Made by a program: the position numbers and the translations under genes | Origin: Chimonanthus salicifolius | Taxonomy: Eukaryota; Streptophyta; Magnoliopsida; Laurales; Calycanthaceae | Length of the DNA stretch: 64,000 bases | Reading direction: 5' to 3' | NCBI GenBank assembly: GCA_013350335.1 | Contig: CM023534.1 | Coordinates: 23,083,302-23,147,301 of the forward strand | Notes under the pieces: generated by a model | Databases searched by the model: none | What the model was told of the DNA's origin: nothing | The model's input: the letters and a program-made list of their open reading frames with translations, nothing else | In this document: one piece after another, positions 34,398 to 46,959 of the stretch | Position numbering within the stretch: the stretch's first letter is position 1 | How the letters are laid out: every line of letters starts with the position of its first letter

Positions 34398-34568
34398 GCA
34401 TTTCCATGTAAAATAATCTTGTCATCTACTACATATGACAGGACATAGAAGTTTGTGTTTCTCAAGGCACATGTCCAGCCAGAAATTTCATTCAATGATG
34501 TGGAATGGAGTTCAGAAGTTTAAAAGGGTAGATGAACTGATATGGCGTCTATCCCTATCATTTAAGTG
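34398..34568 (+). repeat. Intron duplication, left copy
   Basis: Resembles 47761-47925 over its length (atttccat.taaaat, aaggcacatg.cc.gcca, tttcatt.aatgatg, ttcagaag..gggtagatgaa). The copia element lies between the two copies, so the duplication is probably older than the insertion. Confidence 0.6.
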
Positions 34569-34573
34569 GAAAC

Positions 34574-34719
34574 TATTAGGGACAGGGTTGACCCTCCATA
34601 TTTGTACAATTCTATATTTGTCAGGTTCTCTGATTAAGGCGTTGTACTTAGACTTGTACATCTATATATTGTGTAATAAGATGGGTAGGTGATGAGCCAA
34701 AATATTCAGAACTTCTACA
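34574..34719 (+). repeat. Copia 5' LTR
   Basis: 146 bp, starting TATTAGGG (probably from TGTTAG) and ending CTTCTACA. It differs from the 3' LTR at a number of sites and small indels, so the insertion is not recent. Confidence 0.9.
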
Positions 34720-34733
34720 TGGTACAGAGCCAT
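34720..34733 (+). promoter_or_regulatory. Copia primer-binding site
   Basis: tggtacagagccat is one base short of the usual initiator-tRNA-Met complement tggtatcagagcc and lies immediately 3' of the 5' LTR. Confidence 0.8.
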
Positions 34734-35666
34734 ACATCGGTCTCCTAACATCTCAATTTTTTTTTCCCTTTCCTCCTGCCCCCTTGCGTATCCTCTCTCT
34801 ACAGTCCCCGTCTGGACCCTCTACGGAGTTCTCCTCTACATTTTCTCCGATCTTCACCTGCCCGCCCTGTACAGACACTGCACATATTCTGTTTCTGTGA
34901 CTAACCGCTGTCGGCCATCTTTCCCAATCTTCTCGTGGGGCCTCCTCACCCAGATCTCTCTTCGGTGATCCCTACCACCCAGATCTGCAGATTTGCCTTC
35001 ACCCGATCTGTCACTGCACAGCCTAGCGGCGCTCTTCTCTGTCTTCAGATCTGTTTCTCGCTGTGCTCCACCAACCCGGTACCTGGTCATTCTTGCTCTG
35101 TGCCACTGCTCAGATCTACGGCCGCCCCTCTTGCTGCCTTGCCTCTTCTTCTCTGTGGCGGATCTCAGCCAGAGTTCTTGCCTGTTGCAGAGCCTCTCTT
35201 GCGGATTCCCTCTTCCTCTCTTGTCGCCTTCCGCACCTCTCTAAAGTGTGCCTCTTTCTTGGCAGCAGCAACCACCCATACCTTTGTCAGCGCTGCGTCG
35301 AATCTCTCTCCCGGCGGACCCGATCCCCTTTTCTTGTTGCTTCTCGTCAGATCTCGCCCGCCCTCTCTTGCGGTTCAGATCTGCCACGCCCAACACACAA
35401 TTATCCACTGCTTCTCGTCCGACCAATACTTCTCAGATTTGAGCGGTGCCTTGTTTGCTCAGGTCTTCTCGCTGCTTCTAACCGGCTTGCTTCTGCGTTT
35501 GCCTCTGTGACAGCCGGAATTGCTCTATGCCCCACTCTGCTCCAATCTGTATAGCAGATCTCTTCTGCTCCAGATCTCCCTCTGTTGCATCACAGCTAAC
35601 TCTACAACCACCCTCAGATAAAAAAAGGGGCCAATCTCAGAATAGCAGCGCCACGCCAACTCACCG
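34734..35666 (+). other. Copia leader
   Basis: C/T-rich, non-coding leader with repeated cagatct words. Its long frames are a product of composition. Confidence 0.6.
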
Positions 35667-36570
35667 ATGGCTTCCTTAGCAGCATCATTTTCATCCCCCA
35701 TCATCCCCATTCCTAATTTTTCCCATCTTGTCTCCATCAAATTAACGGAGACAAACTATCTTCTTTGGCATACCCAAATCAAACCATTTTTGGTTGGCAA
35801 AAAATATTGGCCTTTCATTGATGGCACCAACCCTTGTCCCCCTCCATCCCTCTCCACTGATGATCAATCCAAATCTATTCCAAACCCTGCATACTCCACT
35901 TGGATTGAAACAGATTAGAACCTCGCCGGCATCCTTATTGCTACCCTCTCAGAACCCGTGCTTGCACAGGTTGTTGGTCTCTCCACCTCTCGTGAGATTT
36001 GGAACACTTTGCAACGCAGTTTTTCACTGGCGCTCTCTTGCCAACGCCATTCATTTACGTGTTCAAGTGTTGTCTCTCTCCAAAGGTACCAAGATCATAT
36101 CTGACTATCTGCAACATGCCAAATCTCTTGCTGATGCTCTCGTTGCCATCAATTAGTCGGTCTCTAACGATGACCTTGTTACATGCATCCTACGAGGACT
36201 TGGCCCTGACTACTCCATGTTTTACACCGTTACCATCCTCTCTCCTCCACTTCCGGCATTCAAAGATCTTGGTGCTCGCCTCTTATTATTTGAGTCTCAA
36301 CTGACACATTTGGACCTAGAGTACCCCATCTGACCACACTGGGGGCGTGTCTCACATTGCCCTTCTCTCATCTCGCACACGTGGTTCCTCTGCTCGTGGT
36401 GGTCGCGGCCGTCGGGGTCGCCCAGACATTGGTAGAGGTGGTCGTGGCAATCGTGGTCGAGGACGCTCATCCAACTCTCCCAGCATTCTTGGACATCTTC
36501 AGTCCGCTGCTCTCCAGTGTTAGATCTTCTCCAAGTATGGACATAGTGCTATCAATTTCTATCAGCGCTA
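35667..36570 (+). pseudogene. Copia gag, degenerate
   Basis: ATG at 35667 starts MASLAASFSSPIIPIPNFSH, then LTETNYLLWHTQIKPFL and KYWPFIDGT, the copia gag N-terminal pattern. A TAG follows STWIETD at about 35916, after which NLAGILIATLSEPVLAQVVG and TSREIWNTLQRSFS continue in frame. Further frame changes follow. The zinc knuckle near 36519-36570 has lost cysteines. Confidence 0.85.
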
Positions 36571-36637
36571 CTGTCACGAGTCTTAGTTCGAGGCTGATCT
36601 TCCATCTACCTTCGCTGGCATGCTCCTCCAGTTGATC

Positions 36638-37733
36638 CTAATTGGTACACTGATACTAGAGCTACCACTCATGTGACAGGTGATGCCCACCAACTACGCT
36701 CCCGGTCCTGACTACAGTGGTACTGATCAAGTTCTTTTGGATAATGATGACTCTCTTCTCATTGCGCACACTGATACTTTCTCTATTTCCTTTGGTTCCT
36801 CTACATTTCATCTCTCCAATGTTATCCATGTTCCCCACAAAAACTTGTCATCTGTTGCTCAATTCACAAAAGATAACTTTGTTAGTTTTACTTTCTTCCC
36901 TTGGGGTTTTGTTATTCGTAATTTATGTACTGGTGCTCCTTTGTTTACGGCTAATGTGACGCAGACCTTTATCCCATCAAGCCCAACACTCGCACTGGTC
37001 ATGCTTTTGCTGCATCATGCTCCTATTCATCGCTCTGGCACCAGCATCTTGGACATCCATCTACTAAAGTGCTTCAAGTTTTAGCCACCAATAAATGTTC
37101 AGGACCCTCTTTTAAGTTTTCCAGTTCACATTTTTGTAGTGATTGTGCTCTGGGCAAGTCTATGCGACTCCCATTTTTCATTCGTACTCATTGTACTCCT
37201 AAATCATTTAATTTAATTCATTATGATGTATGGATGTTTCTGGTTTTATCAGTATATGGCTTTCGATATTATGTCTTATTCACGGATGATTACACACGTT
37301 TTTCCTGGATTTTATCTATGCGACATACATTGGAAGTTTTCACTCATTTTCACAACTTTATTATATTTGTTGAAAATCACTTTTCTACTACCATTAAATA
37401 TTTTCAAAGTGATGGTGGTAAGGAGTATGATAATCACTCATTTCATAACCTGTATGCGCAAAAAGGGATCATTCACCGTTTATTTTGTCCACACACTCCA
37501 CAACAAAAGGGTATTGTTGAACGCAAGCACCGTTATCTGTCAGAAATGGGTCGCACCCTCCTCCCCAGCATCTCATCTTCCTCATCACCTCTGGGTTGAT
37601 GCCCTCTTTACTGCTGTGTATCTCGTCAATCGACTGCCGACACCACTTCTTCAATGGTCCTCGCCCTACTGGAATCTTTATGGCACCACACCTGATTATC
37701 TCACCCTTCGCACATTCGGATGTGCTTGCTACC
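36638..37733 (+). pseudogene. Copia protease and integrase, degenerate and interrupted
   Basis: The protease site is WYTDTRATTHVTG at about 36643; the catalytic DTGA is DTRA, so the active-site glycine is arginine. The GAG-pre-integrase zinc region (LGHPSTKVLQVL...CSDCALGKS) is followed by the integrase core with LFTDDYTRFSWI, FQSDGGKEYDN and KGIVERKHR, the three acidic residues of the catalytic triad. A frameshift lies near 37570. The frame ends at LRTFGCACY, where a MITE was inserted. Confidence 0.9.
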
Positions 37734-39319
37734 AATGTTATCAAACCCGGCCCGGCCCGTGGGTCAACCGTAACCGGCATACATACGGGTCAGTTTTTCT
37801 AAAACCCGACTGGATAGAAAAACCCTTATTTACCCGGTCAGACCCACGGGTTTGACTGGGTTTTTCGAAAAACCCGTAACCCGTGAAGAACCCGTTTAAC
37901 CTGCCCTTTCAAAATAACCATTGAAAAATAATAAATTTAATATTTTGTAGCTCTATGGCCACATATTGCCTAGCCCAACAAGGCCTAGCATTGAGTTACT
38001 TTTTTCTCTCCAACCTGCTTTTGTAACCCTCCTCACCAGTAAACTTTTCTATGGTTGTCGATGTGGGACTCCTATTCCCACACTCCAGTGACGTTAGAAT
38101 TGTAACACCCCAATTTCTCAATGAAATGGATAATTACGAAAATGCCCCTGGATTGGTAAATTTTTTAATTATGATGTTAAATGAGAAAATAGTGGGGCCC
38201 ATTGCTCAAATTAAGACCCCATGATCACATTATAAATGTCAAATTTGATTGGATGGGTAATGTATATCAATTTGGGTCAATATGGGTAATTGGGTCAAAG
38301 GACCCAATTGGACCCAATGGGTCATAATGGACTTATTAGATCATTGGGTGAGCCCAAATTTAATGGGGTTAAGCTGAATTGATTGGAAATCAAGTGGAGC
38401 AAAAATGGGTAGGCTTGAAGTACATGGGAAAACCACATACAATTGGTTAAATTAGCCCATAAATGGGTCATGTTGACAAAACGGGTCAAGGAGCTAAATG
38501 GGGACCCAATGGGTCGGGTTGACCAAGATTGACCACGGCTGACCGTGTGGGCCCTCAAATGAGCTCAATGGTGAGTCAAATCAGGTTGAGTTGGATTGGA
38601 ATGAGTTGCATTTAAATTAAATGGTTGGGTTGACTCAAGTGTAATAAATGTATGGTATTTAATGTGGTGAGTTAAACTATTGAGTTAGTTGAGTCAAAAT
38701 GGAAATCAAAGGGGCTGTAAAATCAGTGAGTTGAAGGGAATATGAGGAGGTGTCTTGGTCTCAAACAAACCAAAACAAGTCCCACACGTTGGGGACTTGT
38801 AATGGTAGTTTCCATGCTAAGTTTTAAATGTAAATGGATGGGAATTGGATGAGATACATGGGGAACTGAATGGTTGCATTGGCTGATGCCAATGGGTGTC
38901 TTGGTTGTGCCAAGTGACCCTTTGGTTTAATCAAGAATTTATGAGGGAAATTGAGAGGTCATAGTGGCTGATTTACAAAAGAGGAAGACCACCCCATTTG
39001 GCCGATTTTCACACTAAGAAAATCCTAAGAATCCTCATCTCTCTCCCTCTCTCTCCAAACTCTTTCTCTTGGCCGAACCAGCAGTGGTGTTTTCACCAAT
39101 TGATCAAGCATAAACCAGCAAAGGAAGGGAGGCTAAGAAAGATAGGAAGTAAAGAGCAAAGGCAAGAGGAAAAGCTTGGAAAATTTGGTAAGTATTTCCA
39201 TGGGTTTTTGTTTAATAAAATGGGATTAATGAATCATGATTTGGCCATGTCTTGGTCGAATCCATCAAGGATTAGACCTTGGATGCTGTTTTACAAAAGT
39301 GATGAAAAATGGATCAATG

Positions 39320-40472
39320 GGTTCGGCCAATTTGGATGCCCGAACCCCAGGAAAAGAATGGGTTTATTTGGATGGTTTTTGTAAGATAAAACCATGGACT
39401 GTTTAAGATGTTAAATTAGACTTAGGATGCATGTTTTTGGAAGGTTAAATCATGGTCTTAAGTGTCATACTTTGGGACATGGAATGGCCGATTACATCAG
39501 GGAATTTAACCTTGGATAAGATTGCTTAAAAAGGATAAAAAATATGTCATTGGGTTCGGCCATCTTGGTTGACCGAACCCCACGAAAAGAGTGGATTGGT
39601 TTGATGTTCTTAAAGGTAAAAAACCATGTCAAACCATGGTGATTTTTACATGTGTTAATTGGGTCATGTTGTGGCCGAATTAATTAATGATGTAAAGTGT
39701 GATGAGGAGGTTTAAAAGGATGGAAATTTAGAGCATAGGGTTCGGCCACTTTGGATGGCCGAACCCCATGAAAGTTATTGATAAATGGTATGGTTTTTAT
39801 ATGTGTGAAGATTTTTTTAAAGGATTGAAAAATGGAATTAAGTAATTGTTAAGGGGTCAGCAATGGATGGTTAAACCTTGCTGTTTTTATGGTTAAGATG
39901 CAGTAGATAAATAATGTAGAAGTGTTGGAAAAATTGCATCAAAAGAACCACAAGGTTCGGCCATGTGAATGGCCGAACCCCATGGGTCATTTTATGGGGG
40001 TTTATGTGATTAAAAATGGAGAAATTGTTATTGTATTGGGTCAGCCATTGGATGGCTGAACCATGTATTTATCTTGGTAAAAGAGTGGAGCCTAAGTTAA
40101 GTACAAAGGTTAAAATTATTGAACCAAGGGAACCATTGGGTTCGGCCATGTGTATGGCCGAACCCCATGGACCATGACTATTGGTTTTAGGGATCTGTTT
40201 CATGAAATTAATTGGTAGTTTTGGAGTTTAAAGCGTGATATAATTATATATTGGAACCAATGGCAATTTGGTGATGTACTTTGGTGTTTAAAGGAAAATT
40301 AAGTAAAGGAGTGTATAGTGGCAATATTGTAAATATGGAGGAAAAGTTCAAAGATGAAATGATCAAAAGAATGGACATGTGAGCCAAAACTCAAGGTGGT
40401 ATGGTTGTAATTATATGAAAGAGAGATCAAATTGTAAATAGATGAGGTTCCGCCATGGGGTATGGCCGAACC
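39320..40472 (+). repeat. Seven spaced hairpin repeats in LTR-like unit 1
   Basis: Inverted pairs of the form ggttcggccat-N4/5-atggccgaacc start at 39320, 39553, 39739, 39954, 40038, 40139 and 40446. The one at 40139-40164 has perfect 11-bp arms and a 4-nt loop; others have one to a few mismatches. Confidence 0.88.
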
Positions 40473-40800
40473 CCACATAGTGCATTTTTGGGACTTAGAC
40501 CAAGTTGGAATTACATGGATGAATGTTTGATTTGCTGCTATGTAAATAAGGTATCAAGACTTGTGTGAACGGCGTACGAGTCGTGAACGGGTGACGATTA
40601 AGAAAGATCGGACGCTGAAGAGAATCTTTAGTAGGTTTCCTACCTACTTGTAACCACAATTATGATTTGGTTTTATTATGTTTTATGAGATATGTTGTAT
40701 TTGATTTATGTTTCAAATGTGGTTTTGAATGATGAGTTATATATTTATAAATGGCATACAGTGCATTGGCATCTCATGCATGGTCATGGGATGATGATTT

Positions 40801-41040
40801 GTGGAAAGTTTCCTTAGGCGATGCAGGTCCCGCCAGGAGTAGTATCATGATGATGATAATACATTGGTCTCCTTAGGCGATGCAGGTCCCGCCAGGAGAA
40901 ATGTTATGATGATGAGAAATACATTGGTCTCCTTAGGCGATGCAGGTCCCGCCAGGAGAAATGTTATGATGATGAGAAATACATTGGTCTCCTTAGGCGA
41001 TGCAGGTCCCGTCAGGAGAAATGTTATTGTGATTTACCTT
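40801..41040 (+). repeat. 60-bp tandem repeat, four units
   Basis: Unit core is ccttaggcgatgcaggtccc followed by gccaggag and atgatgatga. The units at 40861-40920 and 40921-40980 are identical; the outer two are diverged. LTR-like unit 2 has one corresponding unit at about 45130-45190. Confidence 0.97.
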
Positions 41041-42273
41041 GACGGTGAGTGTCTCGTCAAGTGATGGCTATGAATATGCATGATGGGAGGGACTCATTAC
41101 ATATGCATATTTACATAGCATTGATTTACCTGTTTTGTTGATCATATATATATTATGATATATGCATGTTTTTATATACTAACCATGTGGTAGCCCTAAT
41201 CGGAAATCCTACTGGGCGCGTTGATCTAACGCCCTAATTTTATCCATAGAGGATAATGCAGGAAATGGAAAAGGGAAAGAGAAGGTTGTGGACCTGGAGG
41301 GGAGCCAAGCTTAAGCGCTTGTTTGATAATTGGAATGTTTTTATTACTGTCTTTGAGTTATATTTTATGGACATGTAATAAGTTGATACCTTTGCTATGG
41401 TTTGTTTATGATATTAACAATGGATGGTTGGATTAAGTTAATTAATAATTGAGACTTGTACTTGCTATCTATTCAGTCTAATTCCGCAGTTAGTCTGGTT
41501 TATTCCGCATAACATGTATTGTTCCATGTGTGGATTGTTATCGTGGGTTTAGTCCATGCACACATGGGTGGCCAGTTAAGGGTCGGACTTGGGAAGTCCG
41601 AACTTAACTCGCATCGTGACGCCGCCCGCTCTCCTCCGATGTTATTCTATTATTTAAAAAAAAAATAAATTAGACTCTGATTTCTCGGAGAGGGCGGGGC
41701 GTTACAAGAATTCTTTGTTCTCTCTTTGGGAGTTTGGGGTTTTACCCCTCCTTTTGAACTTATCTTATTTTAAAAAAAGAGTTGGCTGTGAATAGTAAAT
41801 GTTTAATAAAAATTATTTAAATTTTTAATAAGTTAAGATTTTTTACATAATTTTTTTTTTAAAAGTTAGATGTTAAAATTTTTAAAAAGAAAAATAATAA
41901 AACATAAAAAAAATTAATAATTTTTTTTAATGATTAAAATATATATTGACAAAATATTAAGTGTTATTTTATCTTTTTTATTTGATCAACAATAATATTT
42001 ATATTAAAAGATTTTTTGAATCATTAATTTTTTTTGAAACATTGTTCTCAACCACTAAAATATATATTGATAAAATAGGTTTTAGAATTTTTTTTATTTC
42101 AACTCATTAATTAAACCTTAGTTAATAATTTAATATTATTTATAATATTAATATTCATGATACGGGTTTGACCGGGTTTGACTAAGGGTCAACCCAGTTG
42201 AACCTTATTTAACCCGCTTTTTTTTGAAAACGGGTCGCTCCACGGGCTGGGTTTTACAACATTGCTTGCTACC

Positions 42274-42531
42274 CTTACTTAGGTGATTATACTACTAACA
42301 AACTCCAACCTCGATCGGTTGAATGTGTGTTCTTGGTTATAGTGATCGCCACAAGGGCTACATGTATCTTCACCCTTCTACAGGCAGAGTCTACATCTCC
42401 CACCATGTACTATTCAATGAAGTTGTCTTTCCCTACGCCACAACTCATATGAGGCGTACGGCATCATCTTCTTTAGACATGGTTTTCCTTCCTGTTATCA
42501 CCATGACTCCTTCTCCACCAGCAACTTTTCC
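42274..42531 (+). pseudogene. Copia integrase C-terminal segment between insertions
   Basis: Copia sequence resumes after the MITE with CVLGYSDRHKGYMYLHPSTG and RVYISHHVLFNE, the conserved post-integrase block, then runs into LTR-like unit 2. Confidence 0.85.
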
Positions 42532-45500
42532 TGTAACACCCCGATTTTTTTAAAGATATAAATATTTATAAAAATGCCATTGGAATGGTAAATTAAAAAG
42601 ATATGATCGTAGATGAGAAATGGTGGGGCCTATTGTTCAAATTAAGACCCAATGTGCATATTATAAGGATCAAATTAAAGTAGATGGGTAATGTACATCT
42701 AATTGGGTCAAGATGGTTATTTGGGTCAAAGGACCCAATTGGGACCCAATGGGTCATGATGGACTCATTTGACCATTGGGTGAGCCCAATCTTAATTGGG
42801 TTAGGCTGAATTGATTTGAAATTAAATGAAGGATAAATAGGTAGGCTGGATGCAAATATGTAAACCACATTTAAATGGGTAAACCACCAATAAATGGGTC
42901 AAGGCGCCAAATTGGATCAATAAGCTAAGTTGGGACCCAATGGGTCGAGTTGACTATGTTGACCACAGTTGACTGTGTGGACCCTCAAGTGAGCTCAAAG
43001 GGTGAGTCAAATCAGGTTGAGTTAGGGTTGAAGTGAGTTGGATTTGAATCAAACAATGGAGTTGACTCAAGTGCATTAAATGAGTGGTATTAAATGGGGT
43101 GAGTTGAGTTAAAGAGTTGGGTGAGTTAAATTGGAAACCAAAGGGACTTTGTAATTCAAGTGAGTCAATTGGGGAGGTGAGAAGTTGCCTTGATCTCAAA
43201 CACCACCAAAAACAAGTCCCACACGTTGGTGGCTTGGGAGTTATGTTCCATGCATAGACTTTAATGTAATGGGATAAGTTATGCATTGAGAATATGGAGG
43301 GTTTCCATCTCATGATGGAAACCCAAAGCCCAACGTTGGGAGTGCCAAGGGATGCCTTGGTTAGTATCAAAAGACTCCTTGGTTAGATCAAGAATTCATG
43401 AGGGTTAATGAAAAGTTATGGCGGTTGATTAGCAAAAAGGATACACACCATCACTTGGCCGAATTCCTTCTCAAAGAAAGCATAGAATTTCATCTCTCTG
43501 TCCCTCTCTCAAAACCTATCTCTTTGGCCGAACCAGCCCTTGGTGTTTTCACCATTGATCAATCACATAATCGGCTAAAGGATTAAGGGAGCAAGAAGGA
43601 AGGAAGCAAGGATCAAAGGCAAGAAGAGAGGCTTAGAGGATTGGTTAGTACTCCATGGAATTTTGTTTAATAAGTTGGTTAAAGGGAACATGATTTGGCC
43701 ATGGTATGGCCGAATCTATCAAAGGTTAAACCATGGATTTTGGTGTTTAAAAAGGGTTCAAATCATGGATCATAGGGTTCGGCTACTTTGGATGGCCGAA
43801 CCCCATGAAAGTAATTTGATAAATTGTATGGTTTTTGAGAGATAAAAACCATACCATGTATGAAGATTTTAAAGGGTTGTAAAATGGAGTTAAGTTATTA
43901 TTTTGGGTCGGCTATGGGATGGCTGAACCCTACTGTTTTTATGGCTAAGATGCAGTGGATAAATTAAGTATAATTATTGGGAGATTTGCATCAAGAGACC
44001 ATTTTATGGGATTTTTAGAGTTAAGAACATGCTTGGAAATTATAAACGGTTTTAGACCTTGCTGTGGATCAAAATGGTTGTAAAAGATCCAAGAAAAATG
44101 AGGGAAATAACATCATGAGTTCGGCCATGGTGTATGGCTGAACCCCATGACCTATGTTATGGGTCATTTCATAGGTTAAGTATGAATCTAGGCATGTTTA
44201 AATGAATGGGTTTTTAAGTTAAGGAATGGCTGATTTATAATGTGTTTCCATGTCATGATTGATGAGGCATGGATGGATCCATGTTTATGGATCAGTTAGG
44301 GTTATGAACATAAATATATGAAAGGTGATTAACCATGGGAAGAATGAGTGGCAAGGATGTAAATATGGCCAAAAATGAAGAATCCCATGGGGGATTATTG
44401 TGGCATTTAGATTTAATTAAAAGACCAAATTTGAGATGGTGAGGTTCGGCCATGTTGTATGGCCGAACCCCACTAAGGTGGATTTTATGGATCTTGGTTA
44501 TTAAGCGAGGTTAAATATGGGTTAAGTCTAGTGGCAAAACTGTAAATACAAGTAATAATGTAAATATGGATGAAGAAGGATTAAAGGACTTGAAAGAGGG
44601 GTCAAACCAAAGTGGTATGGTTCGGCCATGCTGTATGGCCGAACCCTACCAAGGTATATTATTTAGTATAAGGTGTTTATGTAAGTTATATGGATGGTAT
44701 TGATCAAATGAAAAGGAAAATTAAATCCAAAGTGGGTGTGGTTCGGCCATGGGGTATGGCCGAACCCCACAAGGTGGTTTTTGGGATTTAAACCTAATAA
44801 GAAATCAAAAGGTTATGTTATTAACTTGCTGTTATATAAACAAGGTAACGGGACTTAAACGGCGCGCGAGTCGTGAACGGGTGACGCTTAAGTGGAACGG
44901 ACACTTAAGTGAACTTTCAGTAGGTTTATTACCTACTTGTAACCACTTTTATATTTGGTTTTATCATGGTTTTTATGAGACATTTGTTATACTATTATTT
45001 ATCATATTGGATTTGAATGATGAGATTTATTTACATGTTTCATATATTCATTGGCATCTCATGCATGGACATGGGATGATGATTATGGAAACCAGAGCCC
45101 ACACTTCGTTGGTATGCCCGTGATGCAACTGTGGGGCCTCTTTAGGCAATGAGGATCCCACCAGGAGGAATATCATGATGATAAGAGTCACATCAAGAAG
45201 AAATGAAAGAAGACGGTGGTTTACCTTGACGATGAGAGTCTCGTCAAGTGATGGCTATGTATATGTGTGATGGGTGAGACTCATTACATTTGCATACATA
45301 CATAGCATTGATTTATATGTTTTTGCTGACCATATATTATGATATATGCATGTTTTATATACTAACCATGTGGTAGCCCTGATCGGAAAACCTACTGGGT
45401 GCGTTGGTCTAACGCCCTATTTCTATCCTTAGTGGAAGACGCAGGCAAAGGAAAGGCAAAGGCTGAGGATTGCGAAGAAAGCCAAGCATAAGTGCTTGGG

Positions 45501-45892
45501 TGTTGGAATGGGTTACTGTTGTTTGGATACATTTTTATGGACATGTAATAGTTTAGTAACTTTGCTATGGTTTGTGAATAGTTTGATGATGGATATTTGG
45601 TTTAAATAGTTTATAATGGATGACTTGTACTTGCTATCTACTCAGTATAATTCCGCAATCAGTTAGTTCCGCAATTAGTGTAGTATTATTCCGCATGACT
45701 TATTTAGTTCCATGTGTGGACCGGTTTTCATGGGCGTAGTCCATGCACACATGGGTGGCCAGTTAAGGGTTGGACTTGGGTAGTCCGGACTTCGCTCGCG
45801 TCGTGACGTCTCCCCGTTTTCTTCCACTTGTTTATTTATAAAAAAAAATAGACTCTGATTTTTGGAAGGTTGGAAAAGGGCGGGGTGTTACA
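42532..45892 (+). mobile_element. Solo LTR-like unit 2 of the same family, 3.4 kb
   Basis: Starts TGTAACACCCCG and ends CGGGGTGTTACA, a perfect 12-bp inverted end. Flanks tttcc (42527-42531) and cttcc (45893-45897) are a 5-bp TSD with one mismatch. It shares long stretches with unit 1 in the same order, including the acccaatgggtc-rich start, hairpin repeats, gtcgtgaacgggtgacg, aaccatgtggtagccct, and the 3' gactctgattt segment. Confidence 0.82.
43776..44766 (+). repeat. Six spaced hairpin repeats in LTR-like unit 2
   Basis: Pairs start at 43776, 43905, 44118, 44443, 44619 and 44740. The last three each have perfect 11-bp arms (ggttcggccat/atggccgaacc) around a 5-nt loop. Confidence 0.9.
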
Positions 45893-45897
45893 CTTCC

Positions 45898-46890
45898 TAC
45901 ATCTCCGCCAGCAACATCACCCTCTCCACTTGTAGTGCCTGATTCACCACCTGCCGCCGCACCATCTCTACTCACAGCCAGCTGTCATATCCTCTCCGCC
46001 TCCATCTGATAACGTTCATCCTATGGTGACGAAGCCCAAAAAGCGAGCTGACTTTTCTACTCATCATCCCCTCCCGCAGGCATTTGCTTCTATGGTCTTT
46101 ACTACATTTGACGTTGAGCCCACCTGCTACACTCAAGCTGTTCGATCTGCATAATGGCGCCAGGCCATGAATGATGAATTCAATGCTCTTCTTCGGCAGC
46201 ACACTTGGTCTCTTGTTCCACCCCCACCAAATTTCAATCTGTTTGCTGCAAATGGGTGTTTAATATTAAGCGGCCCTTAGATGGTAGCATTGAGTGTTCC
46301 AAAGCAAGATTAGTTGCTAAAGGCTTTCATCAACATGCCGGTATCGACTATGATGAGACGTTCAGTCCAGTTGTCAAGCCTACTACTACCCGCACTGTTC
46401 TCAGTCTTGCCGTCACTTCTGCTGGGCCCGTTCACCGGTTGGACGTCAAGAATGCTTTTCTTCATGGCCATTTCACAGAAGAAGTTTTATCTCTCAACCT
46501 CTTGGCTTTGTTGATCCTCGTCGTCCTCATTATATTTGCAAATTACAAAAGGCTAGTTATGGTTTGAAACAAGCACCCAGGGCGTGGTTTCAACGCTTCA
46601 GCTCCTTTATTCTCTCTCATGGGTTTGTTCAAAGCAAAGCAGACAACTCTATTTTCACTTATAGACGTGGCACACATATGATGGTTCTTTTCCTTTATGT
46701 TGATGACATCGTTTTGACTGGCAATTCTTCGTCGCTTCTTCATTCTGTCACTCGCAAGTTGGGAACGAAATTTGAAATCAAGGATCTTGGTGCTCTTCAC
46801 TACTTTTTGGGTCTTGAGGTGACTCGCCATTGCAACGGGTTACCACAAGATGTTCGATTGCAAACCTTGCTCCACACCCGTTGTTGCTAA
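45898..46890 (+). pseudogene. Copia reverse transcriptase, degenerate
   Basis: After a Pro/Ser-rich linker the RT is readable across frames: [63 protein letters not shown] and FLYVDDIVLTGN (catalytic YVDD at 46696-46707, intact), then KDLGALHYFLGLEV. A frame change lies in the SLNLLA region near 46490 and a stop near 46565. Confidence 0.9.
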
Positions 46891-46959
46891 GACTCAGTTA
46901 TCTACCACCACTGGTGATCTGCTGTTGGACCTCTTTGCGTATTGTCACATTGTTGGTGC

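Larger units (their letters stand above)
38101..41706 (+). mobile_element. Solo LTR-like unit 1 of a long-LTR family, 3.6 kb
   Basis: Starts TGTAACACCCC and ends GGGGCGTTACA (TG...CA with 11-bp inverted ends), with identical 5-bp TSDs agaat (38096-38100 and 41707-41711). There is no coding sequence, PBS or second LTR. It is collinear with unit 2 (42532-45892). TGTAACACCCC ends and 3-4-kb length recall LTRs of Tekay/Del-type gypsy chromoviruses (inference). It carries seven spaced ttcggccat...atggccgaa hairpins and a 60-bp tandem array. Confidence 0.82.
37734..42263. mobile_element. Mutator-like MITE inserted in copia integrase, itself split by an LTR
   Basis: Ends are inverted: AATGTTATCAAACCCGGCCC at left and, reverse-complemented, AATGTTGTAAAACCCAGCCC at right. 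The copia sequence gcttgctacc is duplicated at 37724-37733 and 42264-42273 (10 bp, identical). Without the inner LTR the element is about 0.92 kb (37734-38100 plus 41712-42263). A 10-bp TSD suggests Mutator-like; it encodes nothing. Both arms carry accgggt/acccgt-rich subterminal repeats. Confidence 0.85.

Noticed and set aside
34935..35554. Long serine/leucine-rich frames of 163-191 codons
   Set aside because: Copia leader composition effect; all lie between primer-binding site and gag ATG.
40801..41040. CRISPR-like array
   Set aside because: Whole 60-bp units repeat with no unique spacers; it is a plain tandem repeat inside an LTR-like unit.
37734..42263. hAT classification for the MITE inside copia
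   Set aside because: The duplication is 10 bp, not 8, and the ends lack CA...TG; Mutator-like fits better.
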